A DNA stretch of 64,000 nt from Pantoea wallisii (GCF_002095485.1 NZ_MLFS01000007.1:1-64000); one strand, 5' to 3'. Counted from the stretch's first letter, positions 17,983-29,581 are shown. Numbers and translations: made by a program. The notes: a model not told the origin generated them from the letters alone.

Positions 17983-18801
17983 ATGGCAGACATTCATCAG
18001 CTATGGGTAGCTGCAATCCTGGGGGTTGTGGAAGGGCTTACGGAGTTCCTGCCGGTCTCTTCCACAGGCCACATGATTATTGTTGGCCATCTGCTGGGGT
18101 TTGAGGGCGAAAAGGCCGAAACCTTTGAAGTGGTGATTCAGCTGGGGTCGATCCTGGCGGTGGTAGTGATGTTCTGGCGTCGTCTGTTTGGCTTGATCGG
18201 CATCCACTTTGGTCAGGAGCGTCACGAAGGTGTCGGTACTGGCAAACTGACGCTGATCCACATCCTGCTGGGTATGGTGCCAGCGGTAGTCATTGGTCTG
18301 CTGTTACACGATCAGATCAAAACCCTGTTTAACCCCATCAACGTGATGTATGCGCTGGTGGTGGGCGGTGTGCTGTTGCTGGTCGCCGAGTTCCTGAAGC
18401 CAAAGCAGCCGAAAGCGGTCGGCATTGACGATATTACCTATCGCCAGGCATTTATGATTGGTTGTTTCCAGTGTCTGGCGCTATGGCCGGGCTTTTCGCG
18501 TTCGGGAGCGACCATCTCCGGGGGAATGCTGATGGGCGTGAGCCGCTATGCGGCTTCGGAGTTCTCGTTCATTCTGGCGGTGCCGATGATGATTGGCGCA
18601 ACCGGTCTGGATCTCTACAAGAGCATGGGATTCCTGACCATGCAGGATTTCCCGATGTTCGCCGTGGGCTTCGTCACCGCTTTCATCGTCGCGTTACTGG
18701 CGATCAAAGTGTTCCTGGAACTGATTAAACGCATCTCGTTTGTGTCGTTCGCCATCTACCGCTTTATCGTCGCGGCAGCGGTCTACGCCGTCTTTATGTA
18801 G
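17983..18801 (+). CDS. uppP: Undecaprenyl-diphosphatase UppP (BacA)
   Basis: 272 residues (E. coli 273), an integral membrane phosphatase that recycles the C55 lipid carrier for peptidoglycan and other polymers and gives low-level bacitracin resistance. The ATG at 17983 is preferred over the adjoining TTG, with GAGGAAAA upstream. The two signature motifs are present: [15 protein letters not shown] with Glu17, Glu21 and His30, and [13 protein letters not shown] with the conserved Ser/Arg pair. About eight hydrophobic helices. It converges on cca, whose stop lies 18 bases away. Confidence 0.96.
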   Translation: MADIHQLWVAAILGVVEGLTEFLPVSSTGHMIIVGHLLGFEGEKAETFEVVIQLGSILAVVVMFWRRLFGLIGIHFGQERHEGVGTGKLTLIHILLGMVPAVVIGLLLHDQIKTLFNPINVMYALVVGGVLLLVAEFLKPKQPKAVGIDDITYRQAFMIGCFQCLALWPGFSRSGATISGGMLMGVSRYAASEFSFILAVPMMIGATGLDLYKSMGFLTMQDFPMFAVGFVTAFIVALLAIKVFLELIKRISFVSFAIYRFIVAAAVYAVFM

Positions 18802-18819
18802 TGCGCGAGGCGCGGCCGG

Positions 18820-20052
18820 TTACGCTGGCCGCGCGTCAATCAGTCCTTTCTGTACGGCAATAATGCGGCGACGCGTTAACTCTTCCCGCACTTCCATCCC
18901 TTTAAATCCAGCCTCGACCACCGCTTTTGTCGGTACCGCCTGTGCAAGGGCAAACGCCTGACGCAGATAATCACCCTGTGGATAGGGCATGCTCTCCAGC
19001 GTTGCGCGGCCACGCGCATCGGCTTCGCTGGTCAGCGCCATTTTTTCCACGCGATCGGGCTTACGCCACGCGTCAATGCGGTCAAACAGCGCCACCAGCG
19101 AATCGGCTGACTGCCGTTCGATGGTGTGCACCACGTCGTGAAACTCGGTGACAATCAGCGCCAGATCGCGCACCTGATTCGGCACGCGCAGCCGCTGGCA
19201 CAGCGCCTCCACCAGAGGAACGCCCGCCAAACCGTGCCCGTGATGGCTTGGCCACTTCTCCGGGGGCGTGAGCGCTTTGCCCACATCGTGAAACAGCGTG
19301 GCGAAGCGCACATCCAGCTCGTCAGAGAGTGCGGCGGCCATGGTCAGCGTCATCAGCGCGTGCACGCCGGTGTCGATCTCCGGATGCCATTTGATGGGGG
19401 CCGGGATGCCGTACAGATTGTCAATTTCCGGGAACAGCACCTGCAGCGCGCCGCAATCGCGCAGCACCTGGAAATAGACCTGAGGATTGCGCGTCAGCAG
19501 CGCTTTTTCTGTCTCTTTCCACACGCGCTCCGCCGTCAGGTGGCTGAGTTCACCGCTCTGGGCCATCTGTTGCATCAGCGCCTGCGTCTCATCCGCTACG
19601 CGGAAGTTGAGATGTGCAAAGCGCGCAGCAAAACGCGCCACGCGCAGCACGCGCAGCGGATCCTCATTAAATGCGGCGGAAACATGGCGCAGCGTGCGGC
19701 TTGCCAGATCCTGCTGACCGTACCAGGGGTCGATCAGCGTGCCATCATCAGCCTGAGCAATGGCGTTGATGGTGAGATCGCGGCGCTGTAAATCCTGCTC
19801 CAGCGTCACATCCGGTGCGAACTGTGTGACAAAGCCGGTATAGCCGTTGCCGCTCTTGCGTTCAGTACGCGCCAGCGCGTACTCCTCTTTGCTGGCAGGA
19901 TGCAAAAAGACCGGGAAATCACGACCAACCTGTTGATAACCTTGATCCAGCATGGTCTGCGGCGTCGCGCCAACCACCACCCAATCTCTATCTTTTACCG
20001 GCAAGCGCAGTAAGGCATCGCGCACTGCACCACCGACCAGAAACGTCTTCAC
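18820..20052 (-). CDS. cca: Multifunctional CCA tRNA nucleotidyltransferase
   Basis: 410 residues (E. coli 412). It adds or repairs the 3' CCA of tRNAs without a template. The class II nucleotidyltransferase head shows GGAVRD at residues 7-12 and the catalytic DRD at 21-23. [10 protein letters not shown] and the [12 protein letters not shown] segment are the base-recognition and neck elements. A C-terminal HD domain (FHDVGKA, HGHGLAG) gives the phosphatase/phosphodiesterase activity found in gamma-proteobacterial Cca. A strong GC hairpin (18810-18834) overlaps the stop and may terminate this gene or uppP. Confidence 0.97.
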   Translation of the reverse strand: MKTFLVGGAVRDALLRLPVKDRDWVVVGATPQTMLDQGYQQVGRDFPVFLHPASKEEYALARTERKSGNGYTGFVTQFAPDVTLEQDLQRRDLTINAIAQADDGTLIDPWYGQQDLASRTLRHVSAAFNEDPLRVLRVARFAARFAHLNFRVADETQALMQQMAQSGELSHLTAERVWKETEKALLTRNPQVYFQVLRDCGALQVLFPEIDNLYGIPAPIKWHPEIDTGVHALMTLTMAAALSDELDVRFATLFHDVGKALTPPEKWPSHHGHGLAGVPLVEALCQRLRVPNQVRDLALIVTEFHDVVHTIERQSADSLVALFDRIDAWRKPDRVEKMALTSEADARGRATLESMPYPQGDYLRQAFALAQAVPTKAVVEAGFKGMEVREELTRRRIIAVQKGLIDARPA

Positions 20053-20193
20053 TCAACTACTCCAGAGGCAATCATCTTTTGCGTGCGGGGCACGCTTGTT
20101 GCGTTATTGTTGCATATTTCGGCTAAAAAGCGCACACGCCAAAAAGGGCATCTTGCGATCCCCTTAAAGATAACCCCAAAACAGGTTGCTGGC

Positions 20194-20817
20194 TTAGTTC
20201 ATCCAGCGATCGCTTTTCTTGCGGCGCGGCACCATGTGCGGCAGTAACAGGCCCAGCAGCAGACCAACGCCCAGCACGCCACCGCCATACATAAACCACT
20301 GCATGATAATGGTGCGCTGCTTGTCATCCAGCTGCACGTTAGCGGCACTGACCTTTTTCTGCGCGACAATCAGCTCGTTTTTCAGCTTCTGATTCTCTTC
20401 TTTCAGACCGTTGATGGTGCCATCGCTGTTGGCCACTTTGTTCTGCATCTCCGACGTGCGCTGATTCCAGCTATTGTCGATATTGGCCAGCTTATCGGTC
20501 AGATCTTTTACCTGCTGCTCCAGCTGTGGTACGCGGGTACGCAGGCTGGGGCTGGCGCTGAGCTGCGAAAGCGGAATCCAGTTGGTTTTGCCTTCGGCAT
20601 CGCGGATCTGGCCATACTGCGAATCGCTGTTAGTCTGCAGCAGGGTGACCTCCTCCCCGGCATTCAGCTTGCCCACCAGGCGATATTGATCGCCCGGGCC
20701 GCTTCGTACCCAGGTGGATAATTCATCGGAGATATAACGCTTTTCATCCGCAGCGTGGGCAGGTGTGATGGCGCTGAAAGCCAGCAAAGAGAGGGCGGCG
20801 AGTGTGATTTTTTTCAT
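20194..20817 (-). CDS. ygiM: YgiM, SH3-domain membrane-anchored protein
   Basis: 207 residues (E. coli 206). A signal peptide (residues 1-22, cut after AHA) is followed by a bacterial SH3 domain (about 25-90, with YISDELSTWVRSGPG and the LNAGEEVTLL core). Then comes a long coiled coil (about 95-165) and one C-terminal transmembrane helix (YGGGVLGVGLLLGLLLPH), ending with a basic tail. The body is therefore periplasmic and anchored at its C-terminus. The exact role is not settled. It sits between cca and ygiF, as in E. coli, on the opposite strand from ygiF. Confidence 0.93.
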   Translation of the reverse strand: MKKITLAALSLLAFSAITPAHAADEKRYISDELSTWVRSGPGDQYRLVGKLNAGEEVTLLQTNSDSQYGQIRDAEGKTNWIPLSQLSASPSLRTRVPQLEQQVKDLTDKLANIDNSWNQRTSEMQNKVANSDGTINGLKEENQKLKNELIVAQKKVSAANVQLDDKQRTIIMQWFMYGGGVLGVGLLLGLLLPHMVPRRKKSDRWMN

Positions 20818-21022
20818 TCGATGTCGTTATTTCTTAAAGGGCGTAAATTTACCGGCACAGTCTGGATTTGCTTCGCATAAATCTGAATGAGAACTATCCT
20901 GGTCTCAATCCGGTGCGAAATGGGTCGTAAAAGCACAAGAAAGCAGAGACAGCGGGCTTGCGGTGCATTACTCTTCGCCAGATTAAACTCGTAAGTGCCA
21001 GCAGCGTATTGAATAAAAAATT

Positions 21023-22339
21023 ATGACCATTGAAATTGAATTAAAGTTCATTGCCACACCGCAAGCCGCCGAAAAACTGGCGGAAAAGCTTGCCGCCTGG
21101 CCTCATCAGCACTTCGCCGCGCGCGAACTGAGCAACATCTATTACGAAACCGACGATAACCAGCTGCGCCGCTGGGATATGGGCCTGCGTATTCGCGGCG
21201 TGGATCAGCGCTATGAAATGACGCTGAAAGCGGCGGGTAAAACGCTGGGCGGCCTGCATCAGCGGCCAGAGTACAACGTCGATATCGATGAGCCCCAGTT
21301 GGATATTGCCCGCCTGCCGGCTGAAATCTGGCCACAGGGTACCGACGTCAGCGCGCTGCAGGCGCGTTTACAGCCCTTATTCAGCACCCACTTTGTGCGT
21401 GAAGCCTGGCTGGTGACCTTTAACGACAGCGAAATTGAAGTGGCATTTGATCGCGGTGCCGTGGCAGCCGGCGAACTGAGCGAGCCGCTGTATGAAGTTG
21501 AGCTGGAGCTGAAAAAGGGCCAGCGCGCGGACATGCTGCAGTTCGCTGCTGAGTTGGTCGCCATGGGCGGCCTGCGCCTCGGTAGCCTGAGCAAAGCGGC
21601 ACGCGGCTATCAGCTGGCGCAGGGCGATGCCCAGCGTCCACTGCGCGCGCTGCCTTTGCAGAAAATCGCCGCGAAAGCGACGGTTGAGCAGGGCATGGTT
21701 AACGCCCTGAGCGCGGCGCTGAACCACTGGCAGTATCATGAAGAGGTTTGGCTGCGCGGTAATCCTGCGGGCAAAGCGGCAATCGCTGAGGCGCTGGAGA
21801 CCCTGCGCCAGGCCTTCTCCCTGTTTGGTGCGCTGGTGCCGCGTAAAGCGAACAGCGAGCTGCGCCAGAAACTCACGCGTTTTGAAGAGCAGCTGGAAGA
21901 GAGTGATATCGACGCGGAGACCGTCTGTTTCTCACCGTGCTCGGTAGAAGCTCAGTTAGCGCTTACTCACTGGCTGGTTGAGTCTCAGTGGCAAAACTGG
22001 CTGGATGATAAGAGCAAAACCAAGCTGCAGGGATCGTTCAAACGTTTCAGCGATATTATGCTGGGGCGCATTAATGCCGATCTGAAAGAGACTTTTGTCG
22101 ATGTGCAGCTGTTCAATGAGTTTCAGGACAAGGCCACGCGTCTCAACCGCCAGCTGCTGGCCGTGCACCTGTTAGCCGGCGCTTATCCGGCTGAAGAGGT
22201 TTACAGCTGGCTGGCGGGCTGGCAGGAGCTGCAGCATGCCATCCGTGAAAAGCAGGAGCGTGGGTTGATCCAGCTGGTCAACCTGGCCACGCGCCATGCG
22301 CCGTTCTGGCTGAGCAGCGGGGCAAAAGCTAAACCGTAG
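21023..22339 (+). CDS. ygiF: Inorganic triphosphatase YgiF (CYTH-CHAD)
   Basis: 438 residues (E. coli 433). The N-terminal CYTH domain carries the EIELK motif (Glu4, Glu6, Lys8) and further charged strands lining the triphosphate tunnel. The C-terminal half is a CHAD helical domain rich in conserved His and basic residues, associated with polyphosphate binding. E. coli YgiF hydrolyses inorganic tripolyphosphate. It is followed by glnE after 23 bases and probably cotranscribed, the order seen in E. coli. Confidence 0.95.
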   Translation: MTIEIELKFIATPQAAEKLAEKLAAWPHQHFAARELSNIYYETDDNQLRRWDMGLRIRGVDQRYEMTLKAAGKTLGGLHQRPEYNVDIDEPQLDIARLPAEIWPQGTDVSALQARLQPLFSTHFVREAWLVTFNDSEIEVAFDRGAVAAGELSEPLYEVELELKKGQRADMLQFAAELVAMGGLRLGSLSKAARGYQLAQGDAQRPLRALPLQKIAAKATVEQGMVNALSAALNHWQYHEEVWLRGNPAGKAAIAEALETLRQAFSLFGALVPRKANSELRQKLTRFEEQLEESDIDAETVCFSPCSVEAQLALTHWLVESQWQNWLDDKSKTKLQGSFKRFSDIMLGRINADLKETFVDVQLFNEFQDKATRLNRQLLAVHLLAGAYPAEEVYSWLAGWQELQHAIREKQERGLIQLVNLATRHAPFWLSSGAKAKP

Positions 22340-22362
22340 TTCACTCAAATCAGGGAGAGAAG

Positions 22363-25218
22363 ATGTTGCTACCGTTACCGGCGCTGATGCAGGCGCACTT
22401 AGCCAGCGTGGCAGAACGACTCAATCTGCCGTTGTCCACCATTACGCCACAGCAGGCGGGTGCGCTGGCCTTCAGTGACTTTATCGTGGATAACCTGCAG
22501 CAGCATCCGCAGTGGTGGCAGCAGCTGCAGCAACAGCCGCCGCAGCCTGAAGAGTGGCAACACTACGCAAGCTGGCTGCACGACGCGCTGCAGCCGGTGG
22601 ATAATGAAGCCTCCCTGATGCGCGAATTGCGCCTGTTCCGCCGCCATATGCTGGTGCGTATTGCGTGGATGCAGGTGCTTAATCTCTCCGGTACTGAACA
22701 AACGCTGACCCAGCTGAGTACGCTGGCGGAGAGTTTGATTGCCGCCGCGCGTGACTGGGTATGGCAGGATTGCTGCCGGGACTTTGGCACGCCGTGCAAT
22801 GCGGCCGGTGAGGCGCAGCCGATGCTGATTTTGGGCATGGGGAAACTGGGCGGCGGTGAGCTTAACTTCTCGTCAGATATCGATCTGATTTTTGCCTGGC
22901 CGGAAAACGGCGTCACGCAGGGTGGACGGCGCGAACTGGATAACGCGCAGTTCTTCACCCGTATGGGCCAGCGGCTAATCAAAGTGCTGGACCAGCCAAC
23001 GGTGGATGGCTTTGTCTATCGCGTGGATATGCGCCTGCGCCCGTTTGGCGACAGCGGTCCGCTGGTGCTGAGCTTTGCTGCGCTGGAGGATTACTACCAG
23101 GAGCAGGGGCGTGACTGGGAGCGTTATGCGATGGTCAAAGCACGCCTGATGGGCGACGATCGCGGGCGCTGGAGCCAGGAGCTGCAGCAGATGCTGCGGC
23201 CGTTCGTCTACCGTCGCTATATCGATTTCAGCGTGATTCAGTCGCTGCGCAACATGAAAAGCATGATCGCGCGTGAAGTGCGCCGACGCGGCCTGAAAGA
23301 CAACATCAAGCTGGGCGCCGGCGGCATTCGCGAAACCGAATTTATTGTGCAGGTGTTTCAGCTGATTCGTGGTGGACGTGAGCGCTCACTACAGCTGCGA
23401 TCGCTGCTGCCCACGCTACAGGCCATCGGCGAGTTAGCGCTGCTGACGCCACATCAGGTGGCGCATCTACGCAGTGCCTATCTGTTTCTGCGCCGGCTGG
23501 AGAACCTGCTGCAAAGTATCAATGACGAACAGACGCAGACCCTGCCCGCGCATGCGCTGGATCGCCAGCGTCTGGCCTGGGCAATGGGCGTTGCCGACTG
23601 GGATACGCTGATGCTGCAACTGGAGCAGCAGATGGCTGGCGTGCGCACTATTTTCGATGAGCTGATCGGGGACGACGCGCCAGATGTGGACGATCAGCCG
23701 CAGCTGGCTGACTTCGCCGGGCTATGGCAGGACACGCTGGAAGAGAGCGATCTGATCCCGGTGGTGCCGCAGCTGGATGATGCACAGCGCCACGCGCTGT
23801 TTAACGCGCTCAATAGTTTCCGGCAGGATGTCGGCCGCCGGACCATCGGCCCGCGCGGTCGCCTGGCGCTGGATCAGCTGATGCCACGCCTGCTCAGTGA
23901 GGTGTGCCCACGAGCCGATGCTGATGTGCTACTGAACCGTCTGACGCCTTTGCTGCTTGGCGTACTGACGCGCAGCACTTATCTGGAGCTGCTGACGGAG
24001 TATCACGGCGCGCTGCGTCATCTGATTCGCCTGTGCGCCGCCTCACCGATGGTTGCCAGCCAGCTGGCGCGCTATCCGCTGCTGCTGGATGAGCTGCTCG
24101 ACCCCGCTACGCTGTATCAACCCACCGCAACCGATGCCTACCGGGATGAGCTGCGCCAGTATCTGCTGCGCATTCCTGCCGACGATGAAGAGCAGCAGCT
24201 GGAAGCGCTGCGCCAGTTCAAGCAGGCGCAGCTTTTGCGCATTGCCGCGGCTGACATTGCAGAGACGCTGCCGGTGATGAAAGTGAGCGATCACTTAACC
24301 TGGCTGGCTGAAGCCATCATAGAGTCGGTGGTGCAGCAGGCGTGGCAAATGATGGTACAGCGTTATGGCCGGCCGTCGCACCTTAGCAGCGAAAGCGAGC
24401 GTGGTTTTGCCGTCATTGGTTACGGCAAGCTGGGCGGCTGGGAGCTGGGTTACAGCTCCGATCTGGATTTGGTGTTCCTGCATGACTGCCCGGATAACGC
24501 CGAAACCGACGGCGAGCGCGTGATCGATGGCCGCCAGTTCTATCTGCGTCTGGCGCAGCGCATTATGCACCTGTTCAGCACGCGCACCTCCTCCGGCATT
24601 CTGTATGAAGTGGATGCACGCCTGCGCCCCTCTGGCGCGGCGGGCATGCTGGTAAGCACCTTTGACGCCTTTGATGATTATCAGCGCAGCGAAGCCTGGA
24701 CCTGGGAACATCAGGCGCTGGTACGCGCGCGCATTGTGTTTGGCGAACCCGCCTTGTGTGAGCGCTTCAGCGACATTCGGCGCACTATCCTGTGCCTGCC
24801 GCGTGAGGCGGACACGTTAAAAACCGAGGTGCGTGAGATGCGGGAAAAAATGCGTGCCCATCTCAGCAATAAACACAAAGGCCGCTGGGAGATCAAAACC
24901 GATGCCGGCGGCATCACCGACATTGAATTCATCGCGCAGTATCTTGTCTTAGCTTACGCCGCCCGTCAGCCCGCTTTAACGCGCTGGTCTGATAACGTAC
25001 GTATTTTTGAGCTGATGGCGCGTTACGGCATGATGGATGAAGAGGAGGCGCGGGCGCTGACGCATGCCTATGTGACACTGCGCGATGCGCTGCATCACCT
25101 GGCGCTTCAGGAGCTGCCGGGCCACGTGGCGCCCGAGCCCTTCTCCCGTGAGCGTGCTGTGGTGCACGCCAGCTGGCAGCACTGGCTGGTTGCGGATGAA
25201 TCCAAAGACGCGGAATAA
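22363..25218 (+). CDS. glnE: Bifunctional glutamine synthetase adenylyltransferase/adenylyl-removing enzyme
   Basis: 951 residues (E. coli 946). It adds AMP to glutamine synthetase when nitrogen is plentiful and removes it when nitrogen is short, guided by PII. Two nucleotidyltransferase domains are visible. The N-terminal deadenylylating one has [18 protein letters not shown] at about residues 158-175. The C-terminal adenylylating one has [18 protein letters not shown] at about 686-703. Each is followed by a helical bundle, with the PII-responsive region between. AGGGAGAGA precedes the ATG. Intact. Confidence 0.97.
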   Translation: MLLPLPALMQAHLASVAERLNLPLSTITPQQAGALAFSDFIVDNLQQHPQWWQQLQQQPPQPEEWQHYASWLHDALQPVDNEASLMRELRLFRRHMLVRIAWMQVLNLSGTEQTLTQLSTLAESLIAAARDWVWQDCCRDFGTPCNAAGEAQPMLILGMGKLGGGELNFSSDIDLIFAWPENGVTQGGRRELDNAQFFTRMGQRLIKVLDQPTVDGFVYRVDMRLRPFGDSGPLVLSFAALEDYYQEQGRDWERYAMVKARLMGDDRGRWSQELQQMLRPFVYRRYIDFSVIQSLRNMKSMIAREVRRRGLKDNIKLGAGGIRETEFIVQVFQLIRGGRERSLQLRSLLPTLQAIGELALLTPHQVAHLRSAYLFLRRLENLLQSINDEQTQTLPAHALDRQRLAWAMGVADWDTLMLQLEQQMAGVRTIFDELIGDDAPDVDDQPQLADFAGLWQDTLEESDLIPVVPQLDDAQRHALFNALNSFRQDVGRRTIGPRGRLALDQLMPRLLSEVCPRADADVLLNRLTPLLLGVLTRSTYLELLTEYHGALRHLIRLCAASPMVASQLARYPLLLDELLDPATLYQPTATDAYRDELRQYLLRIPADDEEQQLEALRQFKQAQLLRIAAADIAETLPVMKVSDHLTWLAEAIIESVVQQAWQMMVQRYGRPSHLSSESERGFAVIGYGKLGGWELGYSSDLDLVFLHDCPDNAETDGERVIDGRQFYLRLAQRIMHLFSTRTSSGILYEVDARLRPSGAAGMLVSTFDAFDDYQRSEAWTWEHQALVRARIVFGEPALCERFSDIRRTILCLPREADTLKTEVREMREKMRAHLSNKHKGRWEIKTDAGGITDIEFIAQYLVLAYAARQPALTRWSDNVRIFELMARYGMMDEEEARALTHAYVTLRDALHHLALQELPGHVAPEPFSRERAVVHASWQHWLVADESKDAE

Positions 25219-25357
25219 CCGGCCCGCTTTCCCTGCTGCCCCTACGGCGGCAGGACCGTCATAAGGCTGAGAAGGGCCCGCGCAGCGGCGGCGCGAAGAA
25301 TACCGGCGGTATGTTATTATCCGCGCAATATTTTGACTTAAGTCTGGAGTCTCAGGA

Positions 25358-26782
25358 ATGAAAGTAACTCTGCCTGCGTTTGGCAAAGCCTCTGTGCTGG
25401 TTGTCGGCGATGTGATGTTAGACCGCTACTGGTACGGCCCTACCAGCCGTATCTCACCGGAAGCGCCGGTGCCCGTGGTTAAAGTGGATACCATCGAAGA
25501 ACGCCCCGGCGGCGCAGCTAACGTGGCGATGAACATTGCCGCGCTGGGCGCTGCGTCACGGCTGATTGGGTTAACCGGTCAGGATGATGCAGCACGCGTA
25601 CTGAGTGAGACGCTGGAGCAGGTGAAAGTGAATTGTGATTTCGTCGCCATCAAGAGCCATCCGACGATCACCAAACTGCGCGTATTGTCGCGTAACCAGC
25701 AGCTGATCCGCCTTGATTTCGAAGAGGGATTTGAGCAGGTCGATCCTCAGCCGATTCATGATCGTATGCGTCAGTCACTGGGGCAAGCCGGTGCACTGGT
25801 ACTGTCTGATTACGCCAAGGGCGCGCTCAACAGCATTCAGACCATGATCCAGCTGGCGCGTGAAGCGAAGGTACCAGTACTGATTGATCCTAAAGGCACG
25901 GATTTTGAGCGCTATCGTGGCGCAACCCTGCTGACGCCTAACCTGTCTGAGTTTGAAGCCGTGGTCGGCAAATGTAAGACGGAAGAGGAGATTGTCAGCC
26001 GCGGAATGCAGGTGATCGCGGATTACGATCTCTCTGCGCTGTTAGTTACCCGTTCAGAGAACGGCATGACGCTTCTGCAGCCGGGTAAAGCGCCGCTGCA
26101 CATGCCAACGCAGGCGCAGGAAGTTTATGACGTGACCGGCGCGGGCGATACGGTGATAGGCGTACTGGCGGCCGTGCTGGCAGCCGGTGATAGTCTGGAG
26201 GAGGCCTGCTTCCTGGCTAACGCTGCGGCAGGCGTGGTGGTAGGGAAACTGGGCACGTCTACCGTCAGCACCGTCGAGCTGGAGAATGCGATCCATGCGC
26301 GTCCGGAAAGCGGCTTTGGCGTGATGACGGAAACCGAGCTGAAAGCAGCCGTAGCGCTGGCGCGTCAGCGCGGCGAGAAAGTTGTTATGACCAACGGCGT
26401 GTTCGACATTCTGCATGCGGGCCACGTCTCCTATCTGGCAAATGCGCGCAAGCTCGGCGATCGTCTCATCGTTGCAGTGAACAGCGATGCGTCCACTAAA
26501 CGGCTGAAAGGCGAAACGCGTCCGGTGAATCCTCAGGAGAACCGCATGATTGTGCTGGGTGCGCTGGAGGCCGTGGATTGGGTAGTCCTGTTTGAAGAGG
26601 ACACGCCACAACGCTTAATTGCTGAAGTGTTGCCGGATCTGCTGGTTAAAGGCGGCGATTATAAGCCAGAGGATATTGCAGGCAGCAAAGAGGTATGGGC
26701 GAACGGCGGTGACGTGCGCGTGCTTAACTTTGAAGACGGTATCTCAACCACCAACATCATCAAAACGATTCGCAGCCATTAA
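25358..26782 (+). CDS. hldE: Bifunctional heptose kinase / ADP-heptose synthase HldE
   Basis: 474 residues (E. coli 477). The N-terminal ribokinase-type domain (about 1-318) phosphorylates D-glycero-beta-D-manno-heptose-7-phosphate; it includes the [12 protein letters not shown] substrate motif and the catalytic GAGDTVIG. The C-terminal cytidylyltransferase-type domain (from about 344, with [16 protein letters not shown]) makes ADP-heptose. The product is needed for the LPS inner core. It follows glnE after a 139-base gap with its own likely promoter. A perfect hairpin lies just downstream (26790-26816). Confidence 0.97.
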   Translation: MKVTLPAFGKASVLVVGDVMLDRYWYGPTSRISPEAPVPVVKVDTIEERPGGAANVAMNIAALGAASRLIGLTGQDDAARVLSETLEQVKVNCDFVAIKSHPTITKLRVLSRNQQLIRLDFEEGFEQVDPQPIHDRMRQSLGQAGALVLSDYAKGALNSIQTMIQLAREAKVPVLIDPKGTDFERYRGATLLTPNLSEFEAVVGKCKTEEEIVSRGMQVIADYDLSALLVTRSENGMTLLQPGKAPLHMPTQAQEVYDVTGAGDTVIGVLAAVLAAGDSLEEACFLANAAAGVVVGKLGTSTVSTVELENAIHARPESGFGVMTETELKAAVALARQRGEKVVMTNGVFDILHAGHVSYLANARKLGDRLIVAVNSDASTKRLKGETRPVNPQENRMIVLGALEAVDWVVLFEEDTPQRLIAEVLPDLLVKGGDYKPEDIAGSKEVWANGGDVRVLNFEDGISTTNIIKTIRSH

Positions 26783-26789
26783 TCGCGTA

Positions 26790-26816
26790 CAGCGGGAGGT
26801 TTAGCGCCTCCCGCTG
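26790..26816. terminator. Hairpin between hldE and ubiK
   Basis: CAGCGGGAGG and CCTCCCGCTG form a perfect 10-bp stem with a 7-base loop between the converging hldE and ubiK ends. The following U-tract is poor (TCTGTGTG), so efficiency is uncertain. Confidence 0.6.
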
Positions 26817-26826
26817 TCTGTGTGCA

Positions 26827-27132
26827 TTACTGCGGCGTATCGATTTTGCCAGCCGGATCGGGTGTTACCACCGCCGGTGCCGGTGCCGCCGGGCTTTCGC
26901 TCTCCAGTTTCGCCAGACGCTGCTCCAGCGCGGCTAACTTCTCACGCGTGCGCAGCAGTACCTGCGTCTGCACATCGAACTCTTCACGATTAACCAGATC
27001 CATGCGGGTTAACTGCGCCTGCAATACCTGACGAATTTTCTTTTCCACATCGTCGCCAAAGTCACGAATGCCTTTTGGCATCGCTTCATGGACCTGGCGC
27101 GCCAGTTGTTCAATTTTTTTCGTGTCGATCAT
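26827..27132 (-). CDS. ubiK: Ubiquinone biosynthesis accessory factor UbiK
   Basis: 101 residues, the YqiC/BMFP family. UbiK binds UbiJ and lipids and helps the aerobic coenzyme Q synthesis complex. The start [21 protein letters not shown] is typical, followed by an amphipathic helix and a C-terminal coiled coil ([17 protein letters not shown]) that trimerises, then a Pro/Ala-rich tail. Located between hldE and ribB on the opposite strand, as in E. coli. Confidence 0.92.
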   Translation of the reverse strand: MIDTKKIEQLARQVHEAMPKGIRDFGDDVEKKIRQVLQAQLTRMDLVNREEFDVQTQVLLRTREKLAALEQRLAKLESESPAAPAPAVVTPDPAGKIDTPQ

Positions 27133-27305
27133 GGTTATTTCCTGGTTACGGTGGCTGATAACAGCGCGTGTTCCGACTCTACAAGCAGTAAGTGTAATGC
27201 CAGAAACGAAAAGGTTAAACCTGAAATCCGCAACGCATGATGTGCAAAAGCATTTGCGCTTTTGTTGATTGCCCGACCAGATGATTGGCGTTATAGTGAT
27301 TTCGC

Positions 27306-27456
27306 TTATTCTCAGGGCGGGGCGAAATTCCCCACCGGCGGTAAATCAGCTTCGGCTGAAAGCCCGCGAGCGCTTTTGCTGTAAGGCGAAAGGTCAGCAG
27401 ATCCGGTGTAATTCCGGGGCCGACGGTTAAAGTCCGGATGGGAGAGGGTAACGACA
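27306..27456 (+). promoter_or_regulatory. FMN riboswitch (RFN element) upstream of ribB
   Basis: The conserved RFN pattern is complete: TTATTCTCAGGGCGGGGCGAAA at the 5' end (first part), CCCCACCGGCGGT, then AGCCCGCGAGCG, GGTCAGCAGATCCGGT, TTCCGGGGCCGACGGT, and the closing AGTCCGGATGGGAGAGG. It lies about 105 bases before the ribB ATG, so FMN should shut down ribB expression, as in other enterobacteria. Confidence 0.95.
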
Positions 27457-27562
27457 TCAGCCGGTTTTACGCCCGCGTCACGTTATTGCCATGTGTATTT
27501 TTCACGCACTCCTAAGCTCGCCCTGGTTCTGGTAACTCATATTATTTATAAGGTTTTTTACC

Positions 27563-28219
27563 ATGAATCAGACGCTTCTTTCTGAATTTGGCACGCCGGA
27601 ACAGCGTGTAGAACGCGCCATTGATGCGCTGCGCAACGGTCGCGGCGTGATGGTGCTTGACGATGAAAATCGTGAAAACGAAGGCGATATGATCTTCGCC
27701 GCTGAAACCATGACCGTTGAGCAGATGGCGCTGACCATCCGTCACGGTAGCGGCATTGTTTGCCTGTGCATCACTGAAGAGCGCCGCCAGCAGCTGGATT
27801 TGCCAATGATGGTAGAGAACAACACCAGCTCGTATGGCACCGGCTTTACCGTCACCATCGAGGCCGCTTCCGGCGTTACTACCGGGGTTTCTGCCACTGA
27901 CCGCATCACGACGATCCGCGCAGCGATTGCTGAGGGCGCAAAACCGGGTGATCTCAACCGTCCGGGCCATGTGTTCCCGCTGCGTGCACGCGATGGCGGT
28001 GTGCTGACTCGTGGTGGGCATACGGAAGCTACCATCGATCTGGTGACGCTGGCGGGCTTCAAACCTGCCGGCGTACTCTGTGAGCTGACCAATGATGATG
28101 GCAGCATGGCGCACGCACCAGAAGCAGTGGTATTTGCGAAGCAGCACGACATGCCGGTTGTTACCATTGAAGATCTGGTGGCTTATCGCCGTCAGCGTGA
28201 GACGCGCCAGGCCAGCTAA
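27563..28219 (+). CDS. ribB: 3,4-dihydroxy-2-butanone-4-phosphate synthase RibB
   Basis: 218 residues (E. coli 217). It makes the four-carbon unit of riboflavin from ribulose-5-phosphate. Metal and substrate motifs include [16 protein letters not shown] near the N-terminus, [10 protein letters not shown] and HTEATIDLV. It is a stand-alone RibB without a GTP cyclohydrolase II domain, as usual in this order. Controlled by the FMN riboswitch in its leader. A strong terminator follows directly (28235-28269). Confidence 0.97.
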   Translation: MNQTLLSEFGTPEQRVERAIDALRNGRGVMVLDDENRENEGDMIFAAETMTVEQMALTIRHGSGIVCLCITEERRQQLDLPMMVENNTSSYGTGFTVTIEAASGVTTGVSATDRITTIRAAIAEGAKPGDLNRPGHVFPLRARDGGVLTRGGHTEATIDLVTLAGFKPAGVLCELTNDDGSMAHAPEAVVFAKQHDMPVVTIEDLVAYRRQRETRQAS

Positions 28220-28234
28220 GGCAGCGAATAGTAT

Positions 28235-28269
28235 AAAAAGGCCGGGTGCGGACGCACCCGGCCTTTTTT
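28235..28269. terminator. Bidirectional terminator after ribB
   Basis: AAGGCCGGGTGCG-GAC-GCACCCGGCCTT with an A-run before and T-run after. It separates ribB from the converging SleB-like gene. Confidence 0.93.
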
Positions 28270-28272
28270 ACG

Positions 28273-28656
28273 TTAACGGCTGGCGTAAAACACGTGATTG
28301 CCAATCACAACGGTGCGCTCAAAGGTATGGCGCCACGCCGGCTTGACGCTGTGGGCATGAAAATAGGTTGCCCCTTTCGTCACGTCTTTTAACTCTCCCC
28401 CGACAATACGCTGTGCCAGCGTTTTCGCACGCTGCCAGCTTCGATCCTCGCGCGGCGGATAGCGATACGGGTGCTTTTGCAGAGACGTCCAGGAGAACTG
28501 TTTGGGTGCGTACACCACAGGGCAGATCTCTTTGACGTCCCAGTTGGCCCGATTCATCGTCACGGTGCCTACTGCAATTTGTCCCTTCACCGGCTCGCCG
28601 CGCGCTTCATGGTAGATATTCATTGCCAGACACAAAACGGCGCTTTGAATTAACAT
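28273..28656 (-). CDS. SleB/CwlJ-type cell wall hydrolase (Hydrolase_2 family)
   Basis: 127 residues forming almost exactly one Hydrolase_2 (SleB/CwlJ) domain. The conserved start LAMNIYHEARGE with the catalytic Glu, the GQIAVGTVTMNR segment, and the later GATYFHA match this family of lytic transglycosylase-like peptidoglycan hydrolases. The first ~12 residues (MLIQSAVLCLA) are hydrophobic but too short for a clear signal peptide, so export is uncertain. GGAGTGTTATG gives a good ribosome-binding site for this start. Phage and plasmid genomes also carry such genes; here it lies alone between ribB and zupT. Confidence 0.85.
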   Translation of the reverse strand: MLIQSAVLCLAMNIYHEARGEPVKGQIAVGTVTMNRANWDVKEICPVVYAPKQFSWTSLQKHPYRYPPREDRSWQRAKTLAQRIVGGELKDVTKGATYFHAHSVKPAWRHTFERTVVIGNHVFYASR

Positions 28657-28798
28657 AACACTCCACGGCTATTCGACATCGCGTGGAGTGTAAGGAGTCA
28701 GCTTTTGCGGGTTAACAAGACCGGTCTGGAGTGCACCTTAATGCAGCACATATTCAGAAGCCCTGCTTCAAATGACCAATGATTCAGACATATCTCGC

Positions 28799-29566
28799 TT
28801 AACCGACGCCGCTGGTTTGCAACAGCGTCAGGCTCAGACCCATCACCGTCATGCCGCATAACACGCCGTAGCTGGGATTGTTATGCGGATCGATTTCGCG
28901 GGCCAGCGGCATCAGCTCGTCCACCGAGAGGGCCACCATTATGCCGGCTACCGCTGCCATAATTGCCGCGATCATCACGGGCGAAACCGCCGGACCGAGC
29001 AGCAGGAAGGCGATGATGCCGCCAAAAATTTCCGCCATGCCCGACAGGCAGGCCCAGAACAGCGCCTTCGCTTTCGAACCGGTTGCGGCATACATCGGTC
29101 CCGCCACCGCCAGGCCCTCCGGAATGTTGTGAATAGCCACCGCAAGCGCAATCCCCAGGCCCAGCTCCATATCGCTGCTGGCCGTTACGAACGTCGCAAT
29201 CCCTTCCGGGAAGTTGTGCAGACTTATGCCCAGCGTCAGCAAAATCGCGGTGCGTTTCAGATTGGTTGGCTTACGGTTTACCGCCATCAAATCCTGCGGA
29301 TGCTGATGCGGTAACAGGCGGTCCATGGCGAAATATCCCAGCAGGCCGAGCATAAACATCCCGTAGCCGAGCACCGGCGACATGCCCTCTGCATGCAACG
29401 CTGCGGGCAGCATCTCCATCAGGGAGATCAGCAGCATAATGCCGGCGGCAAAACCGAGCGCGAATGCCAGTACGCGGTTTGACGGCTTCTGGCCCAGCAC
29501 GCCAAAAATAGCGCCAACAAACGTAGCACCGCCAGCCAGAATGGTTAGCAGCAGAGGAACTGACAT
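28799..29566 (-). CDS. zupT: Zinc transporter ZupT (ZIP family)
   Basis: 255 residues (E. coli 257), an inner-membrane importer of Zn2+ with lower specificity for Fe2+, Mn2+ and others. About eight hydrophobic helices. The metal path is marked by HNFPEG in one helix and [12 protein letters not shown] in the next, and there is a His-containing loop (LLPHQHPQD). AAGGAGATCGCC precedes the ATG. A GATAATGAT half-site lies immediately upstream of the ribosome-binding site (29582-29590). Confidence 0.95.
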   Translation of the reverse strand: MSVPLLLTILAGGATFVGAIFGVLGQKPSNRVLAFALGFAAGIMLLISLMEMLPAALHAEGMSPVLGYGMFMLGLLGYFAMDRLLPHQHPQDLMAVNRKPTNLKRTAILLTLGISLHNFPEGIATFVTASSDMELGLGIALAVAIHNIPEGLAVAGPMYAATGSKAKALFWACLSGMAEIFGGIIAFLLLGPAVSPVMIAAIMAAVAGIMVALSVDELMPLAREIDPHNNPSYGVLCGMTVMGLSLTLLQTSGVG

Positions 29567-29581
29567 GGCGATCTCCTTAAT

